Source: Gonium pectorale (Eukaryota; Chlorophyta; Chlorophyceae; Chlamydomonadales; Volvocaceae). Taken from it: 22,559 bases of DNA. The stretch covers positions 2,010,331 to 2,032,889 of the forward strand of contig LSYV01000009.1 of NCBI GenBank assembly GCA_001584585.1, read 5' to 3'. Numbering within the stretch: the first letter of the stretch is position 1; every line of letters begins with the position of its first letter. The translations under genes and the position numbers were made by a program. Shown here piece by piece: positions 1 to 10,600 of the stretch. The notes beneath the pieces are model-generated. The model was given only the letters and a program-made list of their open reading frames with translations, made no database searches and had not been told where the DNA came from.

Positions 1-52
1 CCCCCCCCGCCCATCCACCCAAGCATATCGCCCATGCCCACTGCCCGCCCAG

Positions 53-827
53 GCGCTCGTGGACGCGCTCAACGCGCGGCACGTGGAGCTGGAGGCGGAT
101 GCACAGGCGGTGGAGGACAGGGTGAGGCGCTGGGGGCGTTGGGAGGGTTGCGAGCGCGGGCGGAAAGGTAGGGGCTGCTCGCCTGCGCCTGCGTCGAGCT
201 GAGGCATCGAGGGGTGATGGGCGAGGGGGGCAGCAGCAGGCCCTTGGTGGATCGCCAGCGGGTGGGATTAGCGGAGCTGGTGGAAGATTCCTGGGGCACA
301 TTTGCCATGCCGTCCTGCGTGATGCGCAGCGCAGGCGCGTCTCCTCTCCCCCATGCCGCTGGATGCCAAGGGCGTTCTCGTCTGGCCTCGAGACATGTGC
401 TTCCCAATAAATCTCGCCCAACCCCTTCCGCCAGATGGCCGCCGTGGATGCGGCCCTCGCCGGCGTCACGCAGCACGCCGTGTCGCGCGCCACCGACGCG
501 GCGCTGGCGCCCCTGGCCGCCATCGAGGCCCGCCTCGCCGAGCTGGAGCGGCGCGCCGGCAACGCAGAGGCCGTGGCCACGGCAGTACTGCTGTACAGCA
601 GCGTCATGCTGGGGGCCGCGGCCGCGGCAGGCCTGGCGGGCAGCCGCTGGCGGGCGCTGTGGTGGCTGGCGGCGGCGCTGAGCGTCGCCAATGGCGCGGT
701 GGGGTTGCTGCTGAGCAACAGCGCGCTGATGCGCGGGGCTCTGGCGGGCTATGGGCAGGCGGCCGCGGGCAGGGCGACGCAGCTGCTGGCGCAGGCGGCG
801 GGCGACGTGCTGCGGTGGCGCAAGTAG
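53..827 (+). CDS. C-terminal part of a coiled-coil protein with two membrane segments (5' end outside window)
   Basis: Two exons are visible. Exon 53-121 follows an acceptor AG at 51-52 and ends at a GGTGAGG donor. Exon 435-827 follows the acceptor CCAG at 431-434 and ends in TAG. The 313-nt intron is phase 0. The joined 153 residues start with an Ala/Glu/Leu-rich heptad-like stretch of roughly 70 residues, suggesting a coiled coil. Two hydrophobic segments follow, one around VATAVLLYSSVMLG and one around WWLAAALSVANGAVGLLL, separated by a short Arg/Trp-containing turn. The tail is short, Ala-rich and basic at its end (RWRK). This looks like a membrane-anchored coiled-coil protein with a hairpin anchor near its C terminus. 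I do not recognise the family, and the N terminus that might name it lies left of the window. No TGTAA signal is visible between the stop and 1775. Confidence 0.65.
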
Positions 828-1475
828 GGATGCGGGCACGGCACCCGATACAACCTGTGGTCGGGAGAGCGGTTCTGCGCGCGGATGGAGAAACCGATGG
901 GTGGTGAAAGGCCAGCAATTTTGTGATAGGGGGTAAGTGAGTTTCTGTGACGCAGCGGTGAGCCATGTCTGGGGCGTTCGGGGTGCGAGCTGGTGATTCA
1001 CTGTTTGTTGGGAGGCGGGTGTTGTTCGACAGGAGGTGGCCACCAGAGGCCCGCGGCGCATCCCACAGGTTTGCATGAAGATTCTTGAATTTGGATGCAG
1101 GATGCCGTTCTTCGCAACATTTGCTGCACTTGGTGGGCGGGCGCGCGGTGGAGGGGACTAGCGGGACTAGACACGAAGAGCGGATAGTGACGGCAGGTAC
1201 CACAAAGCGGGCCCGCGCCCGTTTCTTTTGATGCCCCGAGACCTGGGACAGGTCGAAAACACCTTTGGTCGCGGCTGCTGGCTTGCCGCATGTTCTGAGC
1301 ATCTGATGTTTGCGCTTGCGAAGGTGGGAACGGGGTTTGGGCAGACCGGACAGACCGGCACGCCGCCTGCGCATGGGCTCGTGGCTGCGTAGCCGGTGCT
1401 CTCAGCTACACTGCGGCCCCACGGGCCATACTTTGGAGGGTGGAGGGGAGTGCTGGCAGTGCCCAGCCCCCACCA

Positions 1476-1502
1476 TGTTACAGGTGTTACAGGTGTTACA
1501 GG
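1476..1502. repeat. 9-bp tandem repeat, three perfect copies
   Basis: TGTTACAGG is repeated three times without error between the coiled-coil gene and the Aven-like gene. It is a short simple repeat with no visible gene around it. Each unit also contains TTACAG, which resembles a splice acceptor on the plus strand, but no flanking exon supports its use. Confidence 0.9.
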
Positions 1503-1738
1503 CGGTGCCCACCGTACGTGTCGTACTGCTACGAGTACCGGAGCCTGATGCTTCATCTTTGGTGCTCTTTGCTAGACTGCTTGGCACCATTTCATCAGGC
1601 CTCCAGGCGAGCGTCGGATCGCTGACTGGCGGGAAAGCACAGTTCGGTGTTTCACCTGTCAGCTTCCAACCATCCTTTCTAGCAGTAATTTACGATTGCG
1701 CATGAGACCCGTAACTGTTAGCTAGCTAGAGGAAAACA

Positions 1739-1756
1739 ATGCCAACCAACGGTTAG
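1739..1756 (+). promoter_or_regulatory. Short upstream ORF in the likely leader of the Aven-like gene
   Basis: An ATG in an A-rich context (AAAACAATGCC) opens a five-codon frame, MPTNG, closed by TAG at 1754-1756, 19 nt before the main ATG at 1776. Short leader ORFs of this kind often lower translation of the main frame. This is inference, because the transcription start is unknown. Confidence 0.35.
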
Positions 1757-1775
1757 CAGCACAGGCGTTCACACA

Positions 1776-3944
1776 ATGCAGGCATGGGAGAATGAGAAGG
1801 CGTTCGCTCGTCAAAAGTTCAGAAGCAGCCGCGGTCGCGGGAGACGTGGCGGGTTCGCGCGTGGTGGACACCATGGAGGGCCCGGCCGCGAGGCAGCGCT
1901 TTCAAACCTCGAGAGCAACTACTTTCGGTCCGTAACCAGCAACGTTCAGATCGCCAGGGGGTGCGATCTGACGTGCCAAACCCACTGCCTGTCACACAGG
2001 TACGACGACGATGCTGAGCAGATGGACGATGGCGTCGTCGCCCCCAAATCCCAGGGCGCTGACCTGGAGACGCTGCTGGAGGATGCTGAGGTGCAGTTCA
2101 ACCAGGCGTTTTACCGCTTTAGGTCGCAGCTACAGGACGTCACGGACGAGGTGCCACCCCTGGGCGCAACCAGCCCTGACCAGGTAGCCGTCAAGTTCTA
2201 CCCCCCAATTCGCGCCCCAAACCCCCAAAACAGCGGCATATGCACTAGCTATCTCGCATCGGAGCCCTGTCACTGCATTTACGAGCGCGCCTGGCTTGCG
2301 TGCCTAACCCGCCGGCAATGTGCAGTCATATCCCTTAAGTGCACACCGCGCGGTGGCACCGTACCGTCCCATGTACCCCTCCGCCCCTTGCGGCCCCCGC
2401 CTTTGATCCCCACCCTCATACCTCTCCCTCTGCCCTCCCTTCCTCTGCCCCGCAGCTTCTGGCCATAGACCTACAGCTGCTGGACGCCAGCCTGTCCCCA
2501 CTGCCCCTGCACGCCCTGCTCGGCCTGGAGCCGGAGTACCTGGAGGGCATAGAGGTGGAGGAGTCACGGCCACTGCCGGCCTCGCAGGCACAGCCCGTGC
2601 AACCGGCGCCGCAGCAGGGGCCGTCGTTGCGGCCGCCCCACGCGGCGGCCACCGTTCCCGTCGCCAACGCCCCGCCGCCAGCCGCGGCTGTGGCCTCGAC
2701 CCAAATGGCACCCAACTCCCACACTGCCCCACCGGCGGCCACCGTCCCGGTCCCTGTACCCGTTCCGGTACCCACCCCGATGGCTGTTGGTCGGTTGCAA
2801 AGCGCTGCGTCGACAGCGTCCGCCCCGCCACCACCTGCAGCCCCGGCGGCCGCTGCAGCCGCCACTCCTCCCACCGGGGCTGCCGGCGAGGAGGACGAGG
2901 ACCTAGAGGCGCTGCTATTGGGCCGCCCGGCGGCGCCGCGGCCGGCGCCGGAGCCGCCGGTGGCGGGGCCGGCAGCACCTGTCGCCTCCCGCTCGCCCGC
3001 CGCAGCAGCTCTGCCGCCGGTCCTGGCGGCAACCATGGCTGCGTCCCAGCAGCGCTCCCCCGTGAAGGCCTCCACGGCCATGCCCGTGGACCAACGTGGG
3101 GAGACAGGCAGCCCTGGGGCCGCTGCTGCGGCGGCGGGGTTCCCCGCGGCCCCCTCCCGCGACAGCCCGACTGCTGGACTGCCAGCCGCAACCGCGTCAG
3201 CCGCCGCCAGCCGACCGGCGGGCATTACCGTCAGCGGCCCGGGAGTTGTACGACTGGCTGGGGCCGCGGCTGGCTTGCCGCCGGCGCAGTCGGCGGCGCG
3301 CCTGGCGCCGACAGCCGCGGCGACTCCCGGCTTGGCGCCTCTGGCGCCAGCCAAGCTTGGGGGCATTTCGGGCGCCGCCGGTGCGGTCCCGCGCGTGGCA
3401 CTCCCGGCAGCGAGCCGCACGAGTGGCGGCGTGGGCGCGGCCGCGGCGGTGCCGAGCGGCAGCGGCGGCGGATCGTCTGCTAGCGGGGACGTGGTGGATG
3501 ATGAGCTGCGGCTGCTGTTGGGCCTCCCATCATCGGGGTCGGCGGCCGCGCAGCCCACTGCCAACGCGCGGGCCCAGGTAGGCCTGGCCGCTGTCGGCGT
3601 ATCAGATACCTCGATTGCTGCTTGTCCCCAGTTTACGGCTTGAGATATTGCGCATACGGAGGCTCTCCCCGTCCTTCCATGCCTGGGCTGGGTATGCTCC
3701 TGTTGGCTGCCACTCTACCCATGTACTCTACCTCACTGTAAGCACCGGCTGCTCCTGCTCCCCTCACCCAGCCCGCCCTGCCCTGCCCTGCCCTGATCTG
3801 CCCTCCCTTGCCGTCTCCGATGATCCGGCGGCGGCCCAGACGCGCCCGGCCGCCGCCAAGCCCGCGGCGACGCTGCCAGTGAAGCCCGGCCCGGCAGCGC
3901 AGGCGGCGGGCCAGAGCCTGGACGACTGGCTGAGCGGCCTTTGA
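1776..3944 (+). CDS. AVEN: Aven-like protein (homologue of the apoptosis and ATM regulator Aven)
   Basis: Exons 1776-2183, 2456-3577 and 3840-3944 join in phase 0 and encode 544 aa. A further 72-nt intron at 1928-1999 is possible and would give 520 aa. Four motifs appear in the order known from animal Aven. First is an Arg/Gly-rich N terminus (RGRGRRGGFARGG). Second is an acidic helix ending in a segment (FNQAFYRFRSQLQDV) like the FSQFRF region. Third is a hydrophobic stretch opening exon 2 (IDLQLLDASLSPLPL), like the Aven segment around ELLVRALQELPL. Last are an acidic DDELRLLLGL motif and the C-terminal SLDDWLSGL, matching EELDLLLNL and ELEDWLDSM. A roughly 300-residue Ala/Pro/Gly-rich linker makes it longer than human Aven (about 360 aa). 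In animals Aven binds Bcl-xL and activates ATM, and its RGG region acts in translation of G-quadruplex mRNAs; a role in this alga is unknown. The gene name is inferred from motif order, not from a database search. Confidence 0.7.
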
Positions 3945-5146
3945 GGCCCTGACTGCTAGTGGCTGCTGGCGGGGGGCCAGCGTGGAGCGCAGCACGACAT
4001 CGCTGTCATGGGTGCGGCTGCCGAGCGATAGCACGCCGCTGCAGGCTGGGCGTCGACTGGTTGGGATCGTGCAGGATTGTGATTGTCGGCATAAGCTCCG
4101 TTCCGGCTCAAGATCCCGGGGTGCGTTACATACCGGTATGCGGAACGGAGTGCGAAACGGAGTGCATTCCGGTGTGTGTGTCGTCTAACTGGCATTCATG
4201 CCAGGTGGATCTTGGTGTCCGTTGCGCGCTGGGCACATATGGCACGGCGCTCATGCAGCGCGCAGGGCGCTCACGGGTGGCCAAGACGCTGCAAGCAGTC
4301 CAAGTCTGGGCAGGGTACAGCCGCATGCAGCTGCACGCTGACGGGTCGACGATCCAGACCGAGCCGGATGGAGCCGGGCCGAGCCGGACCCGATAGTCAG
4401 TGTGACATTGATGTACAATGCTGTGGCGAAGCTTACGTAACCTGATGTGAAAAGGAGTATCAGTTTGGATGGGGCGCCGGAATTGGCGTTCGGCTAGTTG
4501 GACAGGCACGGATAGCCACGAGCATTTCGTGCCGGGCCTTTACGTGCCAAAGGATTCGAAATAATTACATAAGCATTCTCGAATTGTAAGCAATCTGTTA
4601 GCAATGGCGTTGCGGCAGCACGGCAGTAGCCAACTAGCCGAGCGGGTCAAGCGGGTGCAGGGCAAGCGCTTGAAGACAACAGCATTAGACGTGCACCGCA
4701 CCCCAAAGGTTCGTGACTTGATACAGAACAGTGTTCAAAATGTATGCGCTGGGAGTCGGCCATGGCGATGTTCATGGCGGCAGTTCGGCAGCTGGCAGCG
4801 TCTAAGTAACCGAGCGGGAGCATGGCAAATGCCGCAACAGATATACGTGTAACACATCCAACTACCTATGCACTGACCCTGCGATTCATAGCCGACTGGG
4901 TGCGGGACGAGCACACGGACGAGTACAGCTGTCGGTTTTGCGTAGCATGGGTCCCCCACCAGTGCTGGTTCCATGGGTATATCTTCCGGGACAGGATTTT
5001 TACCTAACACGTGAAATGCGCATACGGAAATTCAGCAGTACTGTTGCGTGATCGCTCTTGCTCTTTATCGCTCAAAGGTTGCGTTGCTATCATTTTCCTT
5101 ACCTTCCTGTGGTGTACGTGCATGCGTAAGCACGCTCGACTGCCCC
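3945..5146. other. 3' UTR of the Aven-like gene and 5' flank of the kinase gene
   Basis: From the stop at 3944 to about 4600 the sequence is probably the 3' UTR, ending at the TGTAA signal at 4585. It holds small inverted repeats: the perfect palindrome CATACCGGTATG at 4129-4140, a tandem pair of 12-mers around GCGGAACGGAGT just after it, and a TGGCAT/ATGCCA hairpin near 4190-4203. From about 4600 to 5146 the sequence is less GC-rich and probably carries promoter and leader of the kinase gene. An ATG at 5122 opens an out-of-frame ORF running to 5322 across the kinase start. No further gene is supported. Confidence 0.5.
4585..4589 (+). terminator. Poly(A) signal TGTAA of the Aven-like gene
   Basis: TGTAA is the usual polyadenylation signal of Chlamydomonas and its relatives, in place of AATAAA. 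This copy lies about 640 nt after the Aven-like stop codon in AT-richer DNA and is the first on this strand after that stop. Cleavage would be expected roughly 10 to 20 nt further on. Confidence 0.5.
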
Positions 5147-7609
5147 ATGCGCTTCGCAAACCTTGCTTTGTGGGTAGCTTGGCTTCTGTTAACGCTTCAG
5201 CCATGTTGCAAGGGCCAACTAGAAGCAGATGTGTTCACGGCGTCAGACTTTGTGAGGGGGCTTCTAAACGAGAGCGTCGCAACACTGCGCGTCAAGAACG
5301 ACCTCGTGTTCAAAGAGTCTGACTTTTATGCAGGAATAAGCATTCCGATTACGCGGTGAGTCCTGCCTGAAAAGCAACCTCGCCCCAACTGAGACACCGG
5401 ACAGAACTCTGCGGCGTGCGGGATATCCTTGCAGGGACCTATCCATCAAGGGCTCAGGTTCAACTGTTCTGGACCTCAACCATGTGAAGCGGAAGGTAGG
5501 CATTTGGGAGGCGAAGTGGGAGCCAGTGCAGGGCCTTCCTGGTTACCGCTTGAAGGCTGCTGGATCAGAGCACACTGCGAAAGACCAGCACAAGAGCCGG
5601 CAAAGTGAAGGGCACGTGCTATGGTCGGGGGTTTGTGGGCAGGTCGGGGTTGCGGGGGAGCGGGGCAAGAGCTGCCGCCCCGCCCCATAGTGTCGAATCG
5701 CCGACATTCCCTCCTTCGCGCAACACCATCCTGCCCCTCGTCGCCCATCAGATAACCCTGGACCCGGCGGTAACCCTGCGGCTGGTCGGCGTTGTGCTGC
5801 TGCGCTTCCGCGCCGGCACGCTGTCAGCGACCCCAGGTTGGGCGCTTGCGACCCCCTTTGCCACATCCCAGTACCTGTCGCGTGTGTGGCCTCTAGCTGT
5901 GCAAACCCTGAACCGCGCGTCTCCGCTGGCGTGCTAGGTGTTCCTGATCAGATGCCTTCACCATGCACCGTTTGGTTAACGAGCTGACGTGCCGTGTCCG
6001 GGGCCCGTTCCCGGCGCTGCTCCCGTCGTCGCCACAGGGTTAGATATCCTGGCACCTACACGCCAGGTCTCCGACAGGCCGGCTCTGGCCATGCTCCTCG
6101 TCCAGGGGACCACGCTGGTCCACAGATGGTGCTACCCGCCTGCGACCCAGGTGGGCTGGTGGGCAGGGGGTATGCGCGGATGGGTGGAACACTCTGCATC
6201 CCTAAGGGGTTGTGGGACGTGAGGTCCGCAGCAGGGGTGGAGCGTGCAGGGGCGGGGGCGGGGGCGGGACTCCTACGGCGCCTCTCAGTCTCCTGCCATG
6301 CCATGCCATGCTAGCTGCTGCGGTTAGCGTATCCTATTCAAAGCACCAGACGTCGCTGTGCCGGAGTAGCCGCATTGTTCGGGCACCCAATTGGCCGGAT
6401 GTATGAGAGGCGGTTGTCCTCGGGCCTACCTTGCCCTGCTATAACCTGACCTGCCAGGTTCACTCTGCACGCCGCGCAAAGTGAACTGTGGCCCTCGCGG
6501 CCCTGCCCATCCCGCAGACGCCCTCCGTACCTCCCAACGGTTGCGGCTGCCGCTTGGTTATCCTCGCCTCCCCCGTCGACCCCCTCTCCCACCTACCGGT
6601 CCACCCGCGTGCCCAGCCACGCAACTGCCCAACCATCTGCCCACCTACTCAGCACCTACCCACCCGCCCTAACCACCCAACTGCCCAACCACCCACCCAA
6701 CCCAAGGCCGAGAACTTCAAGCTCTTTGTGCGCCCAGAGGCTCTCCCCGGGCGCCAGAATGTTACGCTGCAGCTGTCTCAGACGGGCTGCTCCAACAGTA
6801 CCGACGTGCCGCTGCTGCAGCGCTGCTGGGCCAGCCGCGGGCTGTACAACGACCTCGCCATGGCGGGCGCGGACATGGAGGCCAACACGCCGCACTCCAA
6901 CAACTATCTCGTGTGGCTGGTGGGTCCAAACGGGGCTCCAGCCGGGCAGATGGGGGGCGCATGGACCCCAGAACGTCGGACACAAGGGCGCGGCCTCGCC
7001 GTGAGCTGTAACCTACCGTGCTCCGTCACCCACATCACGGCAGCACGCGCTGGCTGCGTTTCTCATGGGAACTGCAATGGCATGAACTGTAACTTACTTG
7101 TCTCTCTGGCTGCCCTGCCTTGGCCGCCCCGCGAACAGCACGAAGCCGCTTACATCTGCCAGGACGTGATGACTGACGAGTGCGTCAAGGTGCGGTGGTG
7201 CGCCATTACGGGTCAGCCTGGCCCCACGGGGAAGCCCGCGCGCGCACATTGTGGCACAGGAAGGGGGCCCGCGCTTTTGTCGGGCTCGCGCAACGGATAA
7301 GATCCGTGCGAAAGCGGGGCACAGTCCTACAGGTGAATGGTTGGCCTTAGATGCCCCGTCCGCCCTTTACGCCGACATTTCAGACGCTGGGGCCCCTCGG
7401 CTGCTTCTACTACGTCAACAGCCTCCGGCCGCCCAGCCCCGCCCCGGCCAGCCCGGAGGAGGGCGGCCCGGGGCGGGGCGGCGGCGGGCTGCCTGCGCCG
7501 GCAGGGCTGTTGGTCCCCGGGACGGACCCGGCCAGGCAGTCTGCGGTGCATGGGGACGATGGCGGAAAGCAGGCGCTGCTGCTGCCGCTGTTGGTGGGCG
7601 TCCTAGGGG
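5147..7609 (+). other. Ectodomain part of the receptor-like kinase (exons 1-7)
   Basis: Exons 1-7 encode the secreted half. Residues 40-125 alternate short hydrophobic stretches with turns (DLSIKGSGSTVLDL, then ITLDPAVTLRLVGVVLLRF), a pattern typical of parallel beta-helix or beta-solenoid ectodomains. At least six cysteines follow in the contexts RWCYPP, TGCSN, QRCW, YICQ, DECVK and GCFYY, which suggests disulfides outside the cell. N-glycosylation sequons are NES, NVT and NST. A Pro-rich spacer with SPAPASPEE leads to the membrane helix. The fold is inferred from the residue pattern. I believe similar ectodomains occur in other volvocine predicted kinases, but no search was possible. Confidence 0.6.
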
Positions 7610-10600
7610 GTGAGTGCGAAGCGTCCTGGGGGGTGAGTGCGAAGGGCGGCTGGCAGGCAGGTGGGGGGAGGGGGCGCGGGTCGGCTTACCGGCCTACCGC
7701 GGAAAGCACCGGCGCAGGGCATTGGAACAGGGACGCGGGTCGCGACGCGCAATGCCGAATCGCAATAATACTGTGAAGATTTTGTGGCGGTGCGGGGCGT
7801 CTCGCCTAACGTCGGCATTCTCGCGTAACGGATGGAGCGGCGGCGCGGGGCCTCTCGGGGGACGTGGGGCGTGGCTCCGACGGCCACCGCCACCGAACGG
7901 CCTCATCAACCTCCAACCACCGACCGCCCGTTGTGGCCAACGTGCATGCGTACAGGCGTGGCGGCGGTCGCGCTGGCGCTCGGCGCCACTGCGCTTCTGC
8001 GGCGTGCGCTTGCGGCTCGGCGGCAGGCGGCGTTCCGGGCGCCCGGGACAGACGGCGATAAGAAGCGGCAGCGCGAGCCGCCCGGGCAGGTGTGGGTGGC
8101 GCCCATCGGCCGGCTTCTGAGCGAAGGCCAGGTGATGCCGGACGGGGGAGCGCCGGCCAGCAGCAGCGCAGAGGACGCGTCGGCGGGCGGTGAGTACAGT
8201 GAGCGGGCGCCCCTGGTGTGTGTGTGTGTTCTATATGATCTAAAAGATTTATGCATGACAGTGTGACAGGCAAGCATGCGGACAATCATCCTAGCCGGCA
8301 GCCCATGTACCCAACAAAGTAACCTGGTGTGTGTGTTTGTGGAGGAGGAGGAGGAGGAGGAGGAGGAGGAGGGAGGGTGACAACGCCGCAAGCCCACGCG
8401 CCGGCTCGCCGCTTTGGCTCCAACCCAAACCACACGTGCCGGGCTTTCCGCAGACTTGCGCTCTCGCTCACAGCGTTTCCGGCTCCTGCCGGAGCCTGTC
8501 CCTGCGCAGGGGCGCGGGGCGAAAACCGCGGCGCCTTGCACGCACCCCGCACCCCGCACTCCGCGCGTCTGACACGGTCCCCGCGCCCGGCGCCTCAAAT
8601 GCGCCCCGCGCCCCGCACGCCGCGCCCCTGACTGCGTGCTTCCGCCGCCCTCCCCGGCGCAGGCGTCTCGGGGCCGCTCCCACCGCACGTGGTGGTCACG
8701 CTGCTCACCCCGCAGCGCCCCGACCTGGCGCTCGGCGTGGCGTGCGGCGGAGAGGTCGTCCTGCTGCCCCATGTCCGGGGCAAGGGCTCCTTCGGCCGCG
8801 TGCAGGAGGGTATGTTCGCGGGCCAGCGAGTGGCCGTGAAGCTCCTGCCGCGGGACCTGCTGGACTCGGAGTACACCGTGTTTGGGGGCTTCGCTGGCGC
8901 AGCCGCCGGTGGCGGTGGCAGCGGCATGGAAGACGCCGCGGCTGCTGCAGCGCCAGCGGCAGTGGCGGCGGGCTCGGCCGGGAGCGGGAGGGCATGCTCG
9001 GTTACGGGAGGGGATGGCGTTACGCAGCAGGGGACGGGGCCGGTGGGCGACAACTCGCCAGCAGCCCCGGCGGCCGCGCCTGGAGAGCCGGCAGCGGCGG
9101 TGCAGGCGGCGCCGCCGCCAGCGAGCGCGTTGGTGGTGGCGCGGGAGCTCGCGTCGTTTGCCCAGGAGGTGGAGGTGCTGGGTCGCTGCGACCACCCCAA
9201 CGTGGTGCGCCTCCTGGCCGCGTGCCTGGGCCCGCCCCAGCCGTGCCTGGTGATGGAGCTGATGGAGAGCAGCCTGGACCGCCTGCTGCACGCCCGTCCC
9301 GCGGAGCTGCTGCCGCTGCAGACGGTCCTGCGCATCGCGCTGGACATTGCGCGCGGTCTGGAGTACCTGCACCCCACCATCGTGCACCGAGGTCTGTGTG
9401 CTGGCAGGGGTTTGGGGCAGGCTGGAGGGGCGGAGGGGTAGTACGGAATGGGAAACAGGTCGCGTTGCGGACACCGAATCGCATACTCAGTAGGAGGAGG
9501 AAGGGCGGGCGGGCGGAGGGGGTGGGCGGGGGGGCAAGCGTTGGGGTAGCAAAGGCGGGAGACGGATCGTAAAGCGTGACGCCGAATCGCGGGAAGGGTC
9601 GAGGGTCTTGTGACGGGGGTAGGGCGTGGGCACTACGAGGGGCCGGGCTCGCAGTACAGTACGTACCTGTTGTTCCTTTCCCGTGTGGCTTGGGAGCGTC
9701 GCGTGGAGCTCGCGTGTCTTTAAGCCTTGTCATGACGCCATCGAATTGCAAAGTTCGTTGCCGCACCTGGTGCCGTGCGCGGTACGCCCGTCTCCCGAAC
9801 CTCGCGAGACCGCGCACGAATCAGCACCGTGCTGGGTCTGTCTGAACCCCATCTCGCTCGACGCCCTTTTGTCTGGGACCCCGGTAAACGCAGACCTCAA
9901 GCCCGCCAACGTGCTGGTCAACGTGTCGGGCCCGACGCCCGTCGCGAAGCTGTCCGACTTTGGGCTGTCCCGCCTGCGCACCACGGTGCTGGCCACGCGC
10001 CATCCGGAGGCGGGCACACCCGCCTACATGGCGCCGGGTGGGTGGCAACTTCGAGGCCCCGGTGCTGCAGCTCAGGCCAGGGGCGCGGACTGAAGGGGAT
10101 GGGTGTGCGTGGCAGTTTCGAATCAGACAAGGAAAAATGTATGGATTTCTTGCGATTGCTAGGGCTGAGAGACGTGAGTTGGGTGAGGGTAATGCCGCCT
10201 CGGCGTGATCACAACAGTGCTCTGCTGCAGCCTTGCTGCTACCTGTCCGCCTGGCACATCGTGCGGCAGCTTCCTGCTATTCGGCGACTGCCCCCAGTGC
10301 TGCTCGCTTGTTGCACCTCCTGGTGTACCCCCGGCGCGTGGCGCATCGCTGACGGCCTGGCGGTCCGCCTTCCTGCGTCCCCCCCCCCCATCCTCGCCCC
10401 GTCGCAGAGTGCTTTGACACGGAGAACCTGACGATCACCCACCAAGCGGTGCGACGGGAACGCGGGGCGCGCGTCATGCCTGGGGCGCCTGGGGCTCTCT
10501 CTCCGTCTTGACAATGAGCTGCAATCACGGATCCATTGCTCTTGACGGCTGACTGCCCATCTGACAGCGGCGATGAGTGGTGCGCTCCGCGGCTTGAGCG

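Larger units (their letters stand above)
828..1775. other. Intergenic stretch: 3' flank of the first gene and 5' flank of the Aven-like gene
   Basis: About 950 bases lie between the stop at 827 and the ATG at 1776. Open frames on both strands have no gene-like composition and are broken. The visible structure is a perfect 9-bp triplication at 1476-1502 and a five-codon upstream ORF at 1739-1756. The last 100 bases are less GC-rich than the coding DNA on either side, as expected for a leader or promoter region. No core promoter element can be named with confidence. Confidence 0.5.

Noticed and set aside
69..1374. Long minus-strand open frames over the first gene
   Set aside because: They are mirror frames of GC-rich coding DNA on the plus strand, rich in Arg and Pro, with no domain.
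2304..3564. Two long minus-strand frames opposite the Aven-like gene
   Set aside because: The plus-strand frame carries the recognisable motifs and phase-consistent introns. The opposite frames are Gly/Ala/Arg-rich shadows.
7906..9474. A 522-codon minus-strand open frame opposite kinase exons 8-9
   Set aside because: It overlaps readable kinase motifs on the plus strand and runs through the GGA tract as polySer, which is an effect of composition.
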